Shown here: positions 1 through 6,860 of the stretch, in pieces
Position numbering within the stretch: position 1 is the stretch's first letter
How the letters are laid out: each line of letters starts with the position of its first letter
DNA from: an uncultured Jannaschia sp.
GTDB lineage: Bacteria; Pseudomonadota; Alphaproteobacteria; Rhodobacterales; Rhodobacteraceae
Direction: 5' to 3'
Assembly (NCBI GenBank): GCA_937916365.1
Contig: CALFSY010000143.1
Coordinates: 1-10,034, forward strand
DNA length: 10,034 nucleotides
Notes under the pieces: generated by a model
What the model was told of the DNA's origin: nothing
The model's database searches: none
What the model saw: only the letters and a program-made list of their open reading frames with translations
Position numbers and translations under genes: made by a program

Positions 1-2
1 GG

Positions 3-473
3 TATACCTCAATCCCCGATGCGGGCGATATGATGGCGGAAATTGATCGCCGCCTTGCGCTGTGCGACACAGGTTTGATGTTTCCTTTCACACAGTTGGA
101 TGCCACCGGCACCCCCGTGGGGATGACCACCTATATGAACATTGATCATATGTCGCCGCGTGTTGAAATTGGATCCACCTGGTTGGCATCGCATGTGCAA
201 CGTGGGCCAATGAATACCGAGGCAAAGCATCTATTGCTGACCCATGCGTTTGAGGTGTGGAAATGTCTGGCAGTTGAATTTCGGACCCATCGCCTGAACC
301 ATCAATCACGCCGTGCCATTGAACGTTTGGGCGCGCAACTTGACGGTATTTTACGGGCTCACATGCGTATGCCCGATGGCACGTTGCGCGATACGGCCGT
401 GTATTCCATCACCGCCCCCGAATGGCCCACGATCAAAAACCACCTGGATTGGTTGATCGCCAAACCTAGGTAG
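3..473 (+). CDS. GNAT-family N-acetyltransferase, RimL-like (5' end outside window)
   Basis: This is the C-terminal part of a GNAT acetyltransferase of the RimJ/RimL type, which moves an acetyl group from acetyl-CoA to an amine. The true substrate is not readable from sequence. The reading frame is open to the left edge (YTSIPDAGDMM precedes the first ATG at 30), and YTSIP resembles the early conserved segment of this family, so the start lies outside the window. Visible landmarks are VGMTTYMNI, then VEIGSTWL (the strand entering the acetyl-CoA site), NTEAKHLLLTHAFE (the helix after the pyrophosphate-binding loop), VEFRTHRLNHQSRRAIERLGAQ (read in two pieces: the N..S..AI..LG pattern typical of RimL proteins) and a C-terminal RDTAVYSI..EWP. 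The 156 residues seen would be most of a roughly 190-210-residue protein. The stop is TAG at 471-473. It lies 93 nt upstream of lysC on the same strand, so read-through is possible but not shown. The family call is confident and the biological role is unknown. Confidence 0.85.
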   Translation, partial: YTSIPDAGDMMAEIDRRLALCDTGLMFPFTQLDATGTPVGMTTYMNIDHMSPRVEIGSTWLASHVQRGPMNTEAKHLLLTHAFEVWKCLAVEFRTHRLNHQSRRAIERLGAQLDGILRAHMRMPDGTLRDTAVYSITAPEWPTIKNHLDWLIAKPR

Positions 474-501
474 GCATTCCCACCCATCGAATATCGCCGC
501 G

Positions 502-551
502 GCCCCTTGCCTAGGGGCACTTTGGCCCGTATCACGCCAGGGCACCGCCCC
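502..551 (+). promoter_or_regulatory. Candidate lysC leader with mutually exclusive hairpins
   Basis: Between the acetyltransferase stop and the lysC start, GCCCCT (502-507) can pair with AGGGGC (513-518) over a 5-nt loop. The same GGGGC (514-518) can instead pair with GCCCC (547-551), which ends just before the lysC ribosome-binding site (553-558). A third small stem, GGGC-ACC-GCCC (540-550), is also possible. Switching between the pairings could affect access to the ribosome-binding site or transcript elongation. The complementarity is read directly from the sequence. The regulatory role is inference, there is only TTT (521-523) after the first hairpin, and it does not resemble the lysine riboswitch in any way I can recognise. 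Confidence 0.25.
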
Positions 552-552
552 C

Positions 553-558
553 AAGGAA
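553..558 (+). promoter_or_regulatory. Ribosome-binding site that fixes the lysC start
   Basis: AAGGAA lies 8 nt before the ATG at 567. It supports that ATG over the in-frame TTG at 507, which would add 20 residues not expected in aspartokinases and has no comparable site. Confidence 0.7.
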
Positions 559-566
559 TCCGGATC

Positions 567-1805
567 ATGCCCATTCTTGTGATGAAATTCGGCGGCACGT
601 CGGTGGCCACGCTTGACCGAATTCGCCGCGCCGCGAAACGTGTAGGGCGTGAGGTCGCGGCGGGCTATGACGTGATCGTTGTGGTTTCGGCCATGGCGGG
701 CAAGACCGATGAATTGGTGGGCTGGGTCGAAGATACCGGCCCCTTGTTTGATGCCCGCGAATACGACGCCGTTGTCTCGTCAGGCGAAAATGTAACCGCC
801 GGTTTGATGGCGTTAACCTTACAGTCCATGGATGTGCCCGCGCGCAGTTGGCAGGGTTGGCAGGTGCCGGTGCAAACCACCGCCGCCCATGCCAGCGCGC
901 GGATCAACGCGATCCCCCCCGCCAATATCATGGCCAAATTCGGCGATGGAATGCGCGTGGCTGTTATCGCCGGGTTTCAGGGCCTTAGCCCCGAGGGGCG
1001 GATTACCACGTTAGGGCGCGGCGGGTCGGACACAACCGCGGTGGCCTTTGCCGCAGCTTTTGATGCGGAACGTTGCGACATTTATACCGATGTAGACGGC
1101 GTTTATACCACCGATCCACGCATTACGGCCAAGGCGCGAAAACTTGAAAAAATCGCGTTTGAAGAAATGTTAGAACTCGCCTCGTTAGGGGCAAAAGTTT
1201 TGCAAACACGTTCGGTCGAATTGGCGATGCGCTATAATGTGCGGTTGCGTGTGTTGTCGAGTTTTGAAGAAATGTCAGATAAAGCGGGCACATTGGTGTG
1301 CGCGGAGGATGAGATCATGGAACAAAACGCCGTGGCCGGGGTGGCCTATTCGCGGGAAGAGGCGAAAATGACCCTAACCCAAGTTGAAGATCGCCCTGGC
1401 ATTGCCGCCGCTATTTTTGGGCCTTTGGCCGAGGCCGGGGTGAATGTGGACATGATCGTGCAAAACGTGTCCGCAGGCGGCACCACAGATGTAACCTTTT
1501 CCTGCCCTGTGCGTGACGTTGATCGCGCCAATGCTGCATTGACCGCCGCGCGCACCGCAGGCGATGTGACGTTTGCCACACTGTTGGCCGATACCGATGT
1601 GTGCAAGGTGTCGATCGTAGGCATCGGTATGCGCAGCCACGCCGGCGTTGCGGCCAAGATGTTTCAAACCCTGCGCGACGAAGGCATCAACATCCGGGTC
1701 ATCACCACTTCGGAAATTAAGGTCAGCGTGTTGGTTGACCGCAAATATATGGAATTGGCCGTTCAGGCCCTGCACGATGCGTTTGGGTTGGATAAGGTTG
1801 CATAG
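567..1805 (+). CDS. lysC: Aspartate kinase (aspartokinase)
   Basis: Cytoplasmic aspartokinase phosphorylates L-aspartate with ATP to give 4-aspartyl phosphate. This is the first step toward lysine and diaminopimelate, threonine, methionine and isoleucine. The 412-residue product has the usual length for the single-function enzyme. The start at 567 is chosen because the protein then opens MPILVMKFGGTS, with the family's KFGGTS motif at residues 7-12, and because AAGGAA sits 8 nt upstream. The amino-acid kinase domain spans about residues 3-245, with SSGEN, GRGGSDTTA (150-158) and DIYTDVDGVYTTDPR (from 171) carrying substrate and ATP contacts. Two ACT domains follow at about 268-335 (starting MTLTQVEDRPGIAA) and 345-412 (VCKVSIVGIGMRSHAGVA). 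These are where amino-acid end products bind in this family, so feedback inhibition, probably by lysine and/or threonine, is expected but is inference. All landmark motifs look intact. It is followed 173 nt later by ptsP, a neighbour pair common in Alphaproteobacteria. Confidence 0.97.
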   Translation: MPILVMKFGGTSVATLDRIRRAAKRVGREVAAGYDVIVVVSAMAGKTDELVGWVEDTGPLFDAREYDAVVSSGENVTAGLMALTLQSMDVPARSWQGWQVPVQTTAAHASARINAIPPANIMAKFGDGMRVAVIAGFQGLSPEGRITTLGRGGSDTTAVAFAAAFDAERCDIYTDVDGVYTTDPRITAKARKLEKIAFEEMLELASLGAKVLQTRSVELAMRYNVRLRVLSSFEEMSDKAGTLVCAEDEIMEQNAVAGVAYSREEAKMTLTQVEDRPGIAAAIFGPLAEAGVNVDMIVQNVSAGGTTDVTFSCPVRDVDRANAALTAARTAGDVTFATLLADTDVCKVSIVGIGMRSHAGVAAKMFQTLRDEGINIRVITTSEIKVSVLVDRKYMELAVQALHDAFGLDKVA

Positions 1806-1816
1806 GTTTCATCGGG

Positions 1817-1839
1817 TTTGACCTTTCGCTCCGGTCAAA
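1817..1839 (+). terminator. Weak hairpin after lysC, possible 3' end
   Basis: TTTGACC (1817-1823) and GGTCAAA (1833-1839) form a perfect 7-bp stem with a 9-nt loop, starting 12 nt after the lysC stop. There is no run of T after it (TTGTATCC follows), so it does not meet the usual intrinsic-terminator pattern. It could be a processing or RNA-stabilising hairpin, or chance. Confidence 0.3.
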
Positions 1840-1978
1840 TTGTATCCACAGATATGCCATGCGGTGGGTGGCTATCATACAAGATTGCGAAAATTGCCCC
1901 TTTGCTAAATGGTATGTGCCGTTGCACCCCGCCACTGTGTCGCGGTATGTTCGCACCTTAAACAAAGTTGATTAAACA

Positions 1979-4240
1979 ATGGTGCCTATGACGCAAGGAC
2001 CCGTCACCGAAAGCCGCAAATTGCTGAGCCGTCTACAGGCCGTGATGGCCGAGGCCGCGCAGGGGCAAGAACGGTTGGACCGCATCACCCATCTGATCGC
2101 CGATTCAATGGGGGTTGAGGTGTGTTCGATTTACCTGTTGCGTGATTCCGATACGTTAGAGTTGTGCGCGACCCAAGGTTTGGCGCAGGCCGCCGTGCAC
2201 GTTACCCGTATGCGGATGGGAGAGGGGTTGGTGGGCCGTGTGGCGCGTAAGGCCCGCCCCATCAACACCGCCAATGCCCCCGCCGAACGCGGATTTCGGT
2301 ATATGCCCGAAACGGGGGAAGAACAGTTTTCAAGTTTCCTAGGTGTGCCCGTGCAACGCTTGGGCGAACGTCTGGGCGTGTTGGTTGTGCAATCAAAAGA
2401 CGCGCGCGCCTTTTCCGATGATGAAGTTTACGCGCTTGAGGTTGTGGCCATGGTCATCGCAGAAATGACCGAACTGGGCGCCTTTGTGGGCGATAGTGCC
2501 GCATTGCGCGCGCGCCATAAGGCGCAGGTCACACTAAAAGGCGGATGCGCACAGGAAGGCACGGCCATGGGCCATGTCTGGCTACATGAACCGCGCGTTG
2601 TGGTGACAAAACCCGTGGCTGACGATCCCGCCGCCGAAACCGAACGTTTGGGCCAGGCCATTGCACAGTTGCGCCAGAATATCGACCAAATGCTGATCCA
2701 TGCCCCCACTTGGGAAACGGAACAGCGCGATGTGATCGAAGCGTATCGCATGTTTGCGCATTCCCCCGGTTGGATGCGCCGGATGGAGGCAGATATTGCG
2801 CGTGGCCTATCGGCCGAGGCCGCCGTGGAAAAAGAACAATCCCAAGCACGCGCACGTATGGAAACGGTATCAGACGCCTATTTACGCGACCGTCTGTATG
2901 ATCTTGACGATTTATCCAACCGTCTTTTGCGTCTTTTGACAGGGCAGGGCGCAGATACCGGAGCGGATTTGCCCAACGATCCGGTGTTGGTGGCGCGCAA
3001 TATCGGCCCGGCAGAATTGTTAGACCATGGGCGGCGCCTGCGCGGTGTGGTGTTAGAGGAAGGGTCGGTAGGCAGTCATGCGGCCATCGTAGCGCGTGCA
3101 TTGGCGATTCCGTTGGTAATATACGCCAAACGGATCACAACAGAGGCGTTGAATGGCGATCCCATCCTGATTGATGGGGATCATGGGGTTGTTCACCTTA
3201 GACCTGAGGAGTCGGTGACCACAGCGTTTCGTGACAAATTGGCCATGCAGGCGCGGGCGCAGGAACGCTATGCCTCGATCCGCGATAAACCGGCACAGGC
3301 GTTGTGTGGGACGATTGTATCCTTGCACATGAACGCGGGGCTTATGGCCGATTTACCGTCATTGTCATCGTCGGGGGCCGAAGGCGTGGGATTGTTTCGC
3401 ACTGAATTGCAGTTTCTAACACGGAATAAGGTGCCGCGCCGTGGTGAATTGGCCGCGCTTTATGCCCGCGTGTTGGACGCCGCAGGGGGGCGGCGTGTTG
3501 TGTTTCGCACGCTTGACATCGGATCGGATAAGGTTTTGCCCTATATGAAACGGCAAGAAGAACCCAACCCTGCCCTGGGATGGCGTGCCATAAGGGTGGG
3601 TTTGGATAAACCCGGCGTGATGCGGATGCAGTTGCAGGCATTGATCCGTGCGGCACAGGGGCGGCCCTTGACCGTGATGTTTCCGTTTGTGGCACAATTT
3701 GATGAATTTATCCGCGCTCGCGACCATGTATTGCGCGAGGTTGATCGTGAATCTGCCTTGGGCCATGTGTTGCCGGAAAAATTGGAAATCGGGGCGATGT
3801 TGGAAACGCCGAGCCTGGCGTTTGCGCCACGACGATTTTTTGAAACGGCCGATTTTGTGTCGATCGGGGGCAATGACCTGAAACAATTTTTTTATGCGGC
3901 GGATCGGGAAAATGAAAATGTGCGGCGGCGTTACGACACACTAAACGTTTCTTTTCTGAACTTTATCGAACAAATTGCACAGCGATGCGCAGACACCAAC
4001 ACACCGCTTAGCTTTTGCGGCGAAGATGCCGGGCGCCCGATTGAGGCGATGTGTTTCGCCGCCATTGGGTTGCGGGTATTGTCGATGCGCCCGGCCTCTA
4101 TCGGGCCGGTTAAATCGTTGTTGCGGCGCGTCGATCTGCGTGAGGCACGTGGTATTATCGATAAGGCGCGTGTATCGGGCGCCGCGTCGGTTCGTTCTGC
4201 CGTAATGGATTGGGCGCGCGATCAGGGATATATGTTATGA
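1979..4240 (+). CDS. ptsP: Phosphoenolpyruvate-protein phosphotransferase, GAF-domain enzyme I (EI-Ntr)
   Basis: This is the first enzyme of the nitrogen phosphotransferase system. It takes phosphate from phosphoenolpyruvate onto a histidine and passes it to an NPr/HPr-type carrier, a regulatory relay in the cytoplasm. The 753-residue product has an N-terminal GAF domain (about residues 20-165, including EVCSIYLL and FLGVPVQR), which marks it as PtsP and not sugar-PTS enzyme I. A linker leads to the enzyme I N-domain. The phospho-accepting histidine is His367 in GSVGSHAAIVARALAIP. The C-terminal PEP-binding barrel shows GVGLFRTELQFL, RTLDIGSDKVLPY, NPALGWRAIR, MFPFV, IGAMLETPSLA, SIGGNDLKQFF and the catalytic-type cysteine Cys680 in SFCGEDAGRP. 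No key motif is broken. The start may be ATG 1979 or ATG 1988; neither has a clear ribosome-binding site. The 5' gap to lysC holds no strong promoter I can defend. No carrier or EIIA-Ntr gene is in the window. Confidence 0.96.
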   Translation: MVPMTQGPVTESRKLLSRLQAVMAEAAQGQERLDRITHLIADSMGVEVCSIYLLRDSDTLELCATQGLAQAAVHVTRMRMGEGLVGRVARKARPINTANAPAERGFRYMPETGEEQFSSFLGVPVQRLGERLGVLVVQSKDARAFSDDEVYALEVVAMVIAEMTELGAFVGDSAALRARHKAQVTLKGGCAQEGTAMGHVWLHEPRVVVTKPVADDPAAETERLGQAIAQLRQNIDQMLIHAPTWETEQRDVIEAYRMFAHSPGWMRRMEADIARGLSAEAAVEKEQSQARARMETVSDAYLRDRLYDLDDLSNRLLRLLTGQGADTGADLPNDPVLVARNIGPAELLDHGRRLRGVVLEEGSVGSHAAIVARALAIPLVIYAKRITTEALNGDPILIDGDHGVVHLRPEESVTTAFRDKLAMQARAQERYASIRDKPAQALCGTIVSLHMNAGLMADLPSLSSSGAEGVGLFRTELQFLTRNKVPRRGELAALYARVLDAAGGRRVVFRTLDIGSDKVLPYMKRQEEPNPALGWRAIRVGLDKPGVMRMQLQALIRAAQGRPLTVMFPFVAQFDEFIRARDHVLREVDRESALGHVLPEKLEIGAMLETPSLAFAPRRFFETADFVSIGGNDLKQFFYAADRENENVRRRYDTLNVSFLNFIEQIAQRCADTNTPLSFCGEDAGRPIEAMCFAAIGLRVLSMRPASIGPVKSLLRRVDLREARGIIDKARVSGAASVRSAVMDWARDQGYML

Positions 4241-4357
4241 CGGTTTGCGGCATGGGCATTGGGGCGAACGTGCGCGATGGTGTGGGCGCGTTCCATTATC
4301 ATCTAACATCAAAACCATATGCCAAATGGCAAAATCTCCAGGATGCAGAGTAAGAGT

Positions 4358-6340
4358 ATGAACCACCCCAGTATTAAATTTCAGGATGTTTTACGCGATG
4401 CCGTGCAATCGTTATTTGGCACAAATCCGTCGGCCCAAGAAATTATAGACGCTTATCCCACCGCCCATATGACGGGAACGGTGGCGATCCAAACGGGGGG
4501 TGGAACGTTTTTCGATTTGTTTGCGAAAAAGGGTCGCGACGAATGGAAAGAGGTTGAAAAACTCATCGCGCATTTCAAAGATAAAGGTATTAAACAATCC
4601 GCCCTTATCCGGGGTGATTTTTTATTTGGATATGAACCGCAACCTTACGATGTTATTCGTGCCATGGTATTTGAATATGCTGAAATGGGCATGAATGTTT
4701 TACAAAACTTTCATGGCATGAATGATGCGCGATGCTTGGTTGGTGTGGCTAAAGCGGTGCAAGAGGCGCAAAATGCCGGCCATGATATTATTGCCCAAGG
4801 CACATTATGTATTGAAGACAACCCCAATATCACCATCGAAGGCTGTGTGCAATTTGCGCAGGATTTGGTTGATATGGGGCATCGGGGATTTTACCTAAAA
4901 TCCGCCAGCGGTTGTTTGAACCCCGATTTTGTATATGGGTTGACGGGGATTTTATGCGATCAATTTCCCGATCATGATATCACCATTCATGCCCATTCGA
5001 CCTATGGTCAGGCGCCCGCCTGTTATATGGCCGCGGCGCAGGCGGTTATTGCCCGCAATAAAACAATCACAATGGATGTGCAGCATCCGGCGTTATCGGG
5101 GTCAACATCCCACCCTAGTATGAATAAAATGGTAGGCCTGATCCAAAATCATCCCGATAGTAGGATCAAGGAAAATGCGCCACACTTAAATGTTCATGCC
5201 ATTAAGGAAAGTATGCAAAGTTTATTTGCCCTACGTTTTCGGTATCGGGCGTTTGAGTCATCGTATAACCGTGATTTGGTGGATGCGATGTATGGCGCAC
5301 GCGCGCCTGGTGGGGCCTCTGCCACATTAAAATCTATTCCAGGTCTTGTTGAAAACTTAGGCCGTTTATTAGGATCGGATGACACTCCGGCCGATTGGGA
5401 TACCATTCAAATTGAAATCTATAAAATGCAAAACGCGATATTGGATGATTTAGGGCAACCAACACAAGTTACCCCTTATGCGGCGAATACCACCGGTCAG
5501 GCGGCCATATCATTATGGCATAAATTAGAGGGGCGCGATAAATATCATACCTTATACTCGGGTATTGCCAATTATCTGGTAGGGCGCCACGGGCGTATTC
5601 CGCCAAGTGTGCACCCCAAATTAATTCAACAAGCACTAAGGATGAAAAATTTAACCCATACAGAGGACTATATAAAATCCACCGAACGACCCAACGGATT
5701 TGCAAAAGCAAAAGAAAACTTAACGACAGCAGGCATAACATTCCCCCATATTCGCCAAATTCTATCTGCAGCCTTATTAAAAGATGCCGGTGCGTTTAAT
5801 GCCATGGATCATATTGTGGCATGTCATAATGGGGCGAATGTGCCGCAAGAGCCACCGGTTTTACCCTACTATGCCCAATCACCGCGTCCTATGCCCCGAT
5901 CGGACGGCACCGGATATAATCGTGATGTCCGTGACGCGGTGTATATGATCGGCGGTTATCCAAAATTGCAAGAAATCGCCGAACGTGTCTTACACCTAAA
6001 ACAATTAGCAGATGATCGTTATATTTTCCCTGTGGGCGAAGAAGACTTGAAACAAGAATGGTATAATGCAAATATTGCCCGCCTGACGACCATCTTAAAC
6101 GATATTCCCAAGATATTGGAAAAGGCGGATTTTTCCCCCGGTCAACAATTGGCCATGCAAAGCGGTTGGAGCCAAAATAACATTCACGCCGCTATTCAAG
6201 ATGCTGTGGATCAAAAAGGGCGTGGTTTGTATATGTTTATGGTGAATGCCGTGGGGGCATATACCGCGACCCATCCGTTTTCGGGCTCAAACGATATGAT
6301 ACCCGCGCCTGTCGCGCCGGTATCGGTGTCAAACACGTGA
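4358..6340 (+). CDS. Divergent carboxyltransferase-like protein (pyruvate carboxylase / oxaloacetate decarboxylase alpha family), no biotin domain
   Basis: The 660-residue protein resembles the HMGL-like TIM barrel plus PYC/OADA domain found in pyruvate carboxylase and oxaloacetate decarboxylase alpha subunits. Aligned by eye: LRDAVQSLFGT (12-22) matches the family's LRDAHQSLLAT, with Asp14 as metal ligand; GGGTFFD matches WGGATFD; LIRGDFLFGY (Arg85) matches LLRGxNxVGY; LKSASG (Lys181) matches the carbamylated-lysine loop IKDMAG; IHAHSTYGQA (His211, His213) matches HTHDTSG; SGSTSHPS matches SGLTSQPS. A PYC/OADA-like segment follows, with TPYAANTTGQAA and GRHGRIPPSVHP (from 409). Metal ligands are kept, but neighbouring residues differ: D to S in two loops, and PGGQ(Y/F)TNL becomes PGGASATL. 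No AMKM-type biotin site and no biotin carboxylase gene are visible. About 170 C-terminal residues are unassigned. The ATG at 4358 is chosen because the protein then begins close to the first conserved motif; in-frame ATGs at 4319 and 4343 are alternatives. The gene is more AT-rich than its neighbours. The substrate is unknown and catalysis is not certain. Confidence 0.75.
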   Translation: MNHPSIKFQDVLRDAVQSLFGTNPSAQEIIDAYPTAHMTGTVAIQTGGGTFFDLFAKKGRDEWKEVEKLIAHFKDKGIKQSALIRGDFLFGYEPQPYDVIRAMVFEYAEMGMNVLQNFHGMNDARCLVGVAKAVQEAQNAGHDIIAQGTLCIEDNPNITIEGCVQFAQDLVDMGHRGFYLKSASGCLNPDFVYGLTGILCDQFPDHDITIHAHSTYGQAPACYMAAAQAVIARNKTITMDVQHPALSGSTSHPSMNKMVGLIQNHPDSRIKENAPHLNVHAIKESMQSLFALRFRYRAFESSYNRDLVDAMYGARAPGGASATLKSIPGLVENLGRLLGSDDTPADWDTIQIEIYKMQNAILDDLGQPTQVTPYAANTTGQAAISLWHKLEGRDKYHTLYSGIANYLVGRHGRIPPSVHPKLIQQALRMKNLTHTEDYIKSTERPNGFAKAKENLTTAGITFPHIRQILSAALLKDAGAFNAMDHIVACHNGANVPQEPPVLPYYAQSPRPMPRSDGTGYNRDVRDAVYMIGGYPKLQEIAERVLHLKQLADDRYIFPVGEEDLKQEWYNANIARLTTILNDIPKILEKADFSPGQQLAMQSGWSQNNIHAAIQDAVDQKGRGLYMFMVNAVGAYTATHPFSGSNDMIPAPVAPVSVSNT

Positions 6341-6377
6341 CTGACGTTAAAAGTTAAAATAAGTTTAGATGCGGGCC

Positions 6378-6668
6378 TTAATCTATGCCTTCCACAACAA
6401 TGATGATGCTTTCGGCGGAACGCCGCCGAATTTCGGCAACCTCTTGATACGCGGGATCATGATAGGCCTTTAGCGCGGCTTCGTAACTGGGAAATTCGAT
6501 CACAACGTGGCGTGACAATGTCGTGCCTTCCATCACCTGTGCCTGCCCGCCGCGCACGACGAACCTGCCGCCCAGGGCCAACAATATCGGTGTATCCCGT
6601 TCGATATATTCCCGGTAAACATCCGCGTTTTGAACCGTAATATGACCGATGATATAACCTTTCGGCAT
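6378..6668 (-). CDS. DUF1330 family protein
   Basis: This small 96-residue cytoplasmic protein is of the DUF1330 family, which has the dimeric alpha/beta-barrel (ferredoxin-like) fold. The biochemical role of the family is not established. Visible hallmarks are the opening MPKGYIIGHITV, the DVYREYI helix, GGRFVVRGG (about 36-44), VVIEFPSYEAALKAYHDPAYQ (read in two pieces; the conserved EFPS..A...Y..P.Y pattern) and a closing RRSAESIIIVVEG. The start at 6668 is chosen over GTG at 6677 because AGGTGG lies 5 nt upstream and because family members typically begin MPKGY. It is convergent with the carboxyltransferase-like gene, with 37 nt between stops and no clear terminator hairpin. It is divergent from the ABC exporter gene, so its promoter must lie in 6669-6860. 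The family call is very likely; the function is unknown. Confidence 0.9.
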   Translation of the reverse strand: MPKGYIIGHITVQNADVYREYIERDTPILLALGGRFVVRGGQAQVMEGTTLSRHVVIEFPSYEAALKAYHDPAYQEVAEIRRRSAESIIIVVEGID

Positions 6669-6860
6669 GGTTTCCACCTTTCACGTTCCGGACGGGGTGC
6701 CCCATCAATCGTGGTTTTCATCTGCGTTTGAACGATGGACCATTCACCCCCGTTTCTCAAATGCATAACATCTTGCCTAACTCGCCCCATTCACGTAGGC
6801 AATACAAATAATTAACCTATCGCAACGGTGGTATATCCTACCCTGACCGATCCTTCGCAC
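6669..6860. promoter_or_regulatory. Divergent intergenic region between DUF1330 and the ABC exporter
   Basis: This 192-nt stretch must carry the start signals for both flanking genes. It holds an AT-rich patch (about 6801-6816, AATACAAATAATTAAC) and a dyad TTGCCTA (6773-6779) / TAGGCAA (6796-6802) separated by 16 nt just before that patch. The dyad could be an operator or part of a promoter, but arms of this length arise often by chance. I see no convincing -35/-10 pair with standard spacing and no ORF with support. Confidence 0.35.
6674..6679 (-). promoter_or_regulatory. Ribosome-binding site of the DUF1330 gene
   Basis: Read on the minus strand, AGGTGG sits 5 nt before the ATG at 6668. It overlaps the alternative GTG start at 6677, which makes the longer start unlikely. 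It is one of only two clear Shine-Dalgarno sites in the window; the other precedes lysC. Confidence 0.65.

Noticed and set aside
507..566. 20-residue N-terminal extension of LysC from a TTG codon
   Set aside because: It runs through the leader hairpins, has no ribosome-binding site and is not expected in aspartokinases; the ATG at 567 has AAGGAA 8 nt upstream.
1885..1910. Possible promoter for ptsP (TTGCGA, then TAAAT)
   Set aside because: The spacer is only 15 nt and the -10 match is poor, so it does not stand out from background.
2529..3101. 190-residue minus-strand ORF inside ptsP
   Set aside because: It lies wholly opposite the conserved enzyme I region around His367, has no family motifs and shows a composition typical of antisense reading.
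3885..3893. Run of seven T in ptsP as a possible slippage site
   Set aside because: The frame continues through conserved motifs on both sides (SIGGNDLKQFFYAADR), so there is no sign of programmed frameshifting or an error.
6154..6162. AMQ tripeptide (LAMQSGW) as a possible biotin site in the carboxyltransferase-like protein
   Set aside because: Biotin sites need a lysine in an AMKM-type turn; there is no lysine here and the surrounding sequence does not resemble a biotinyl domain.
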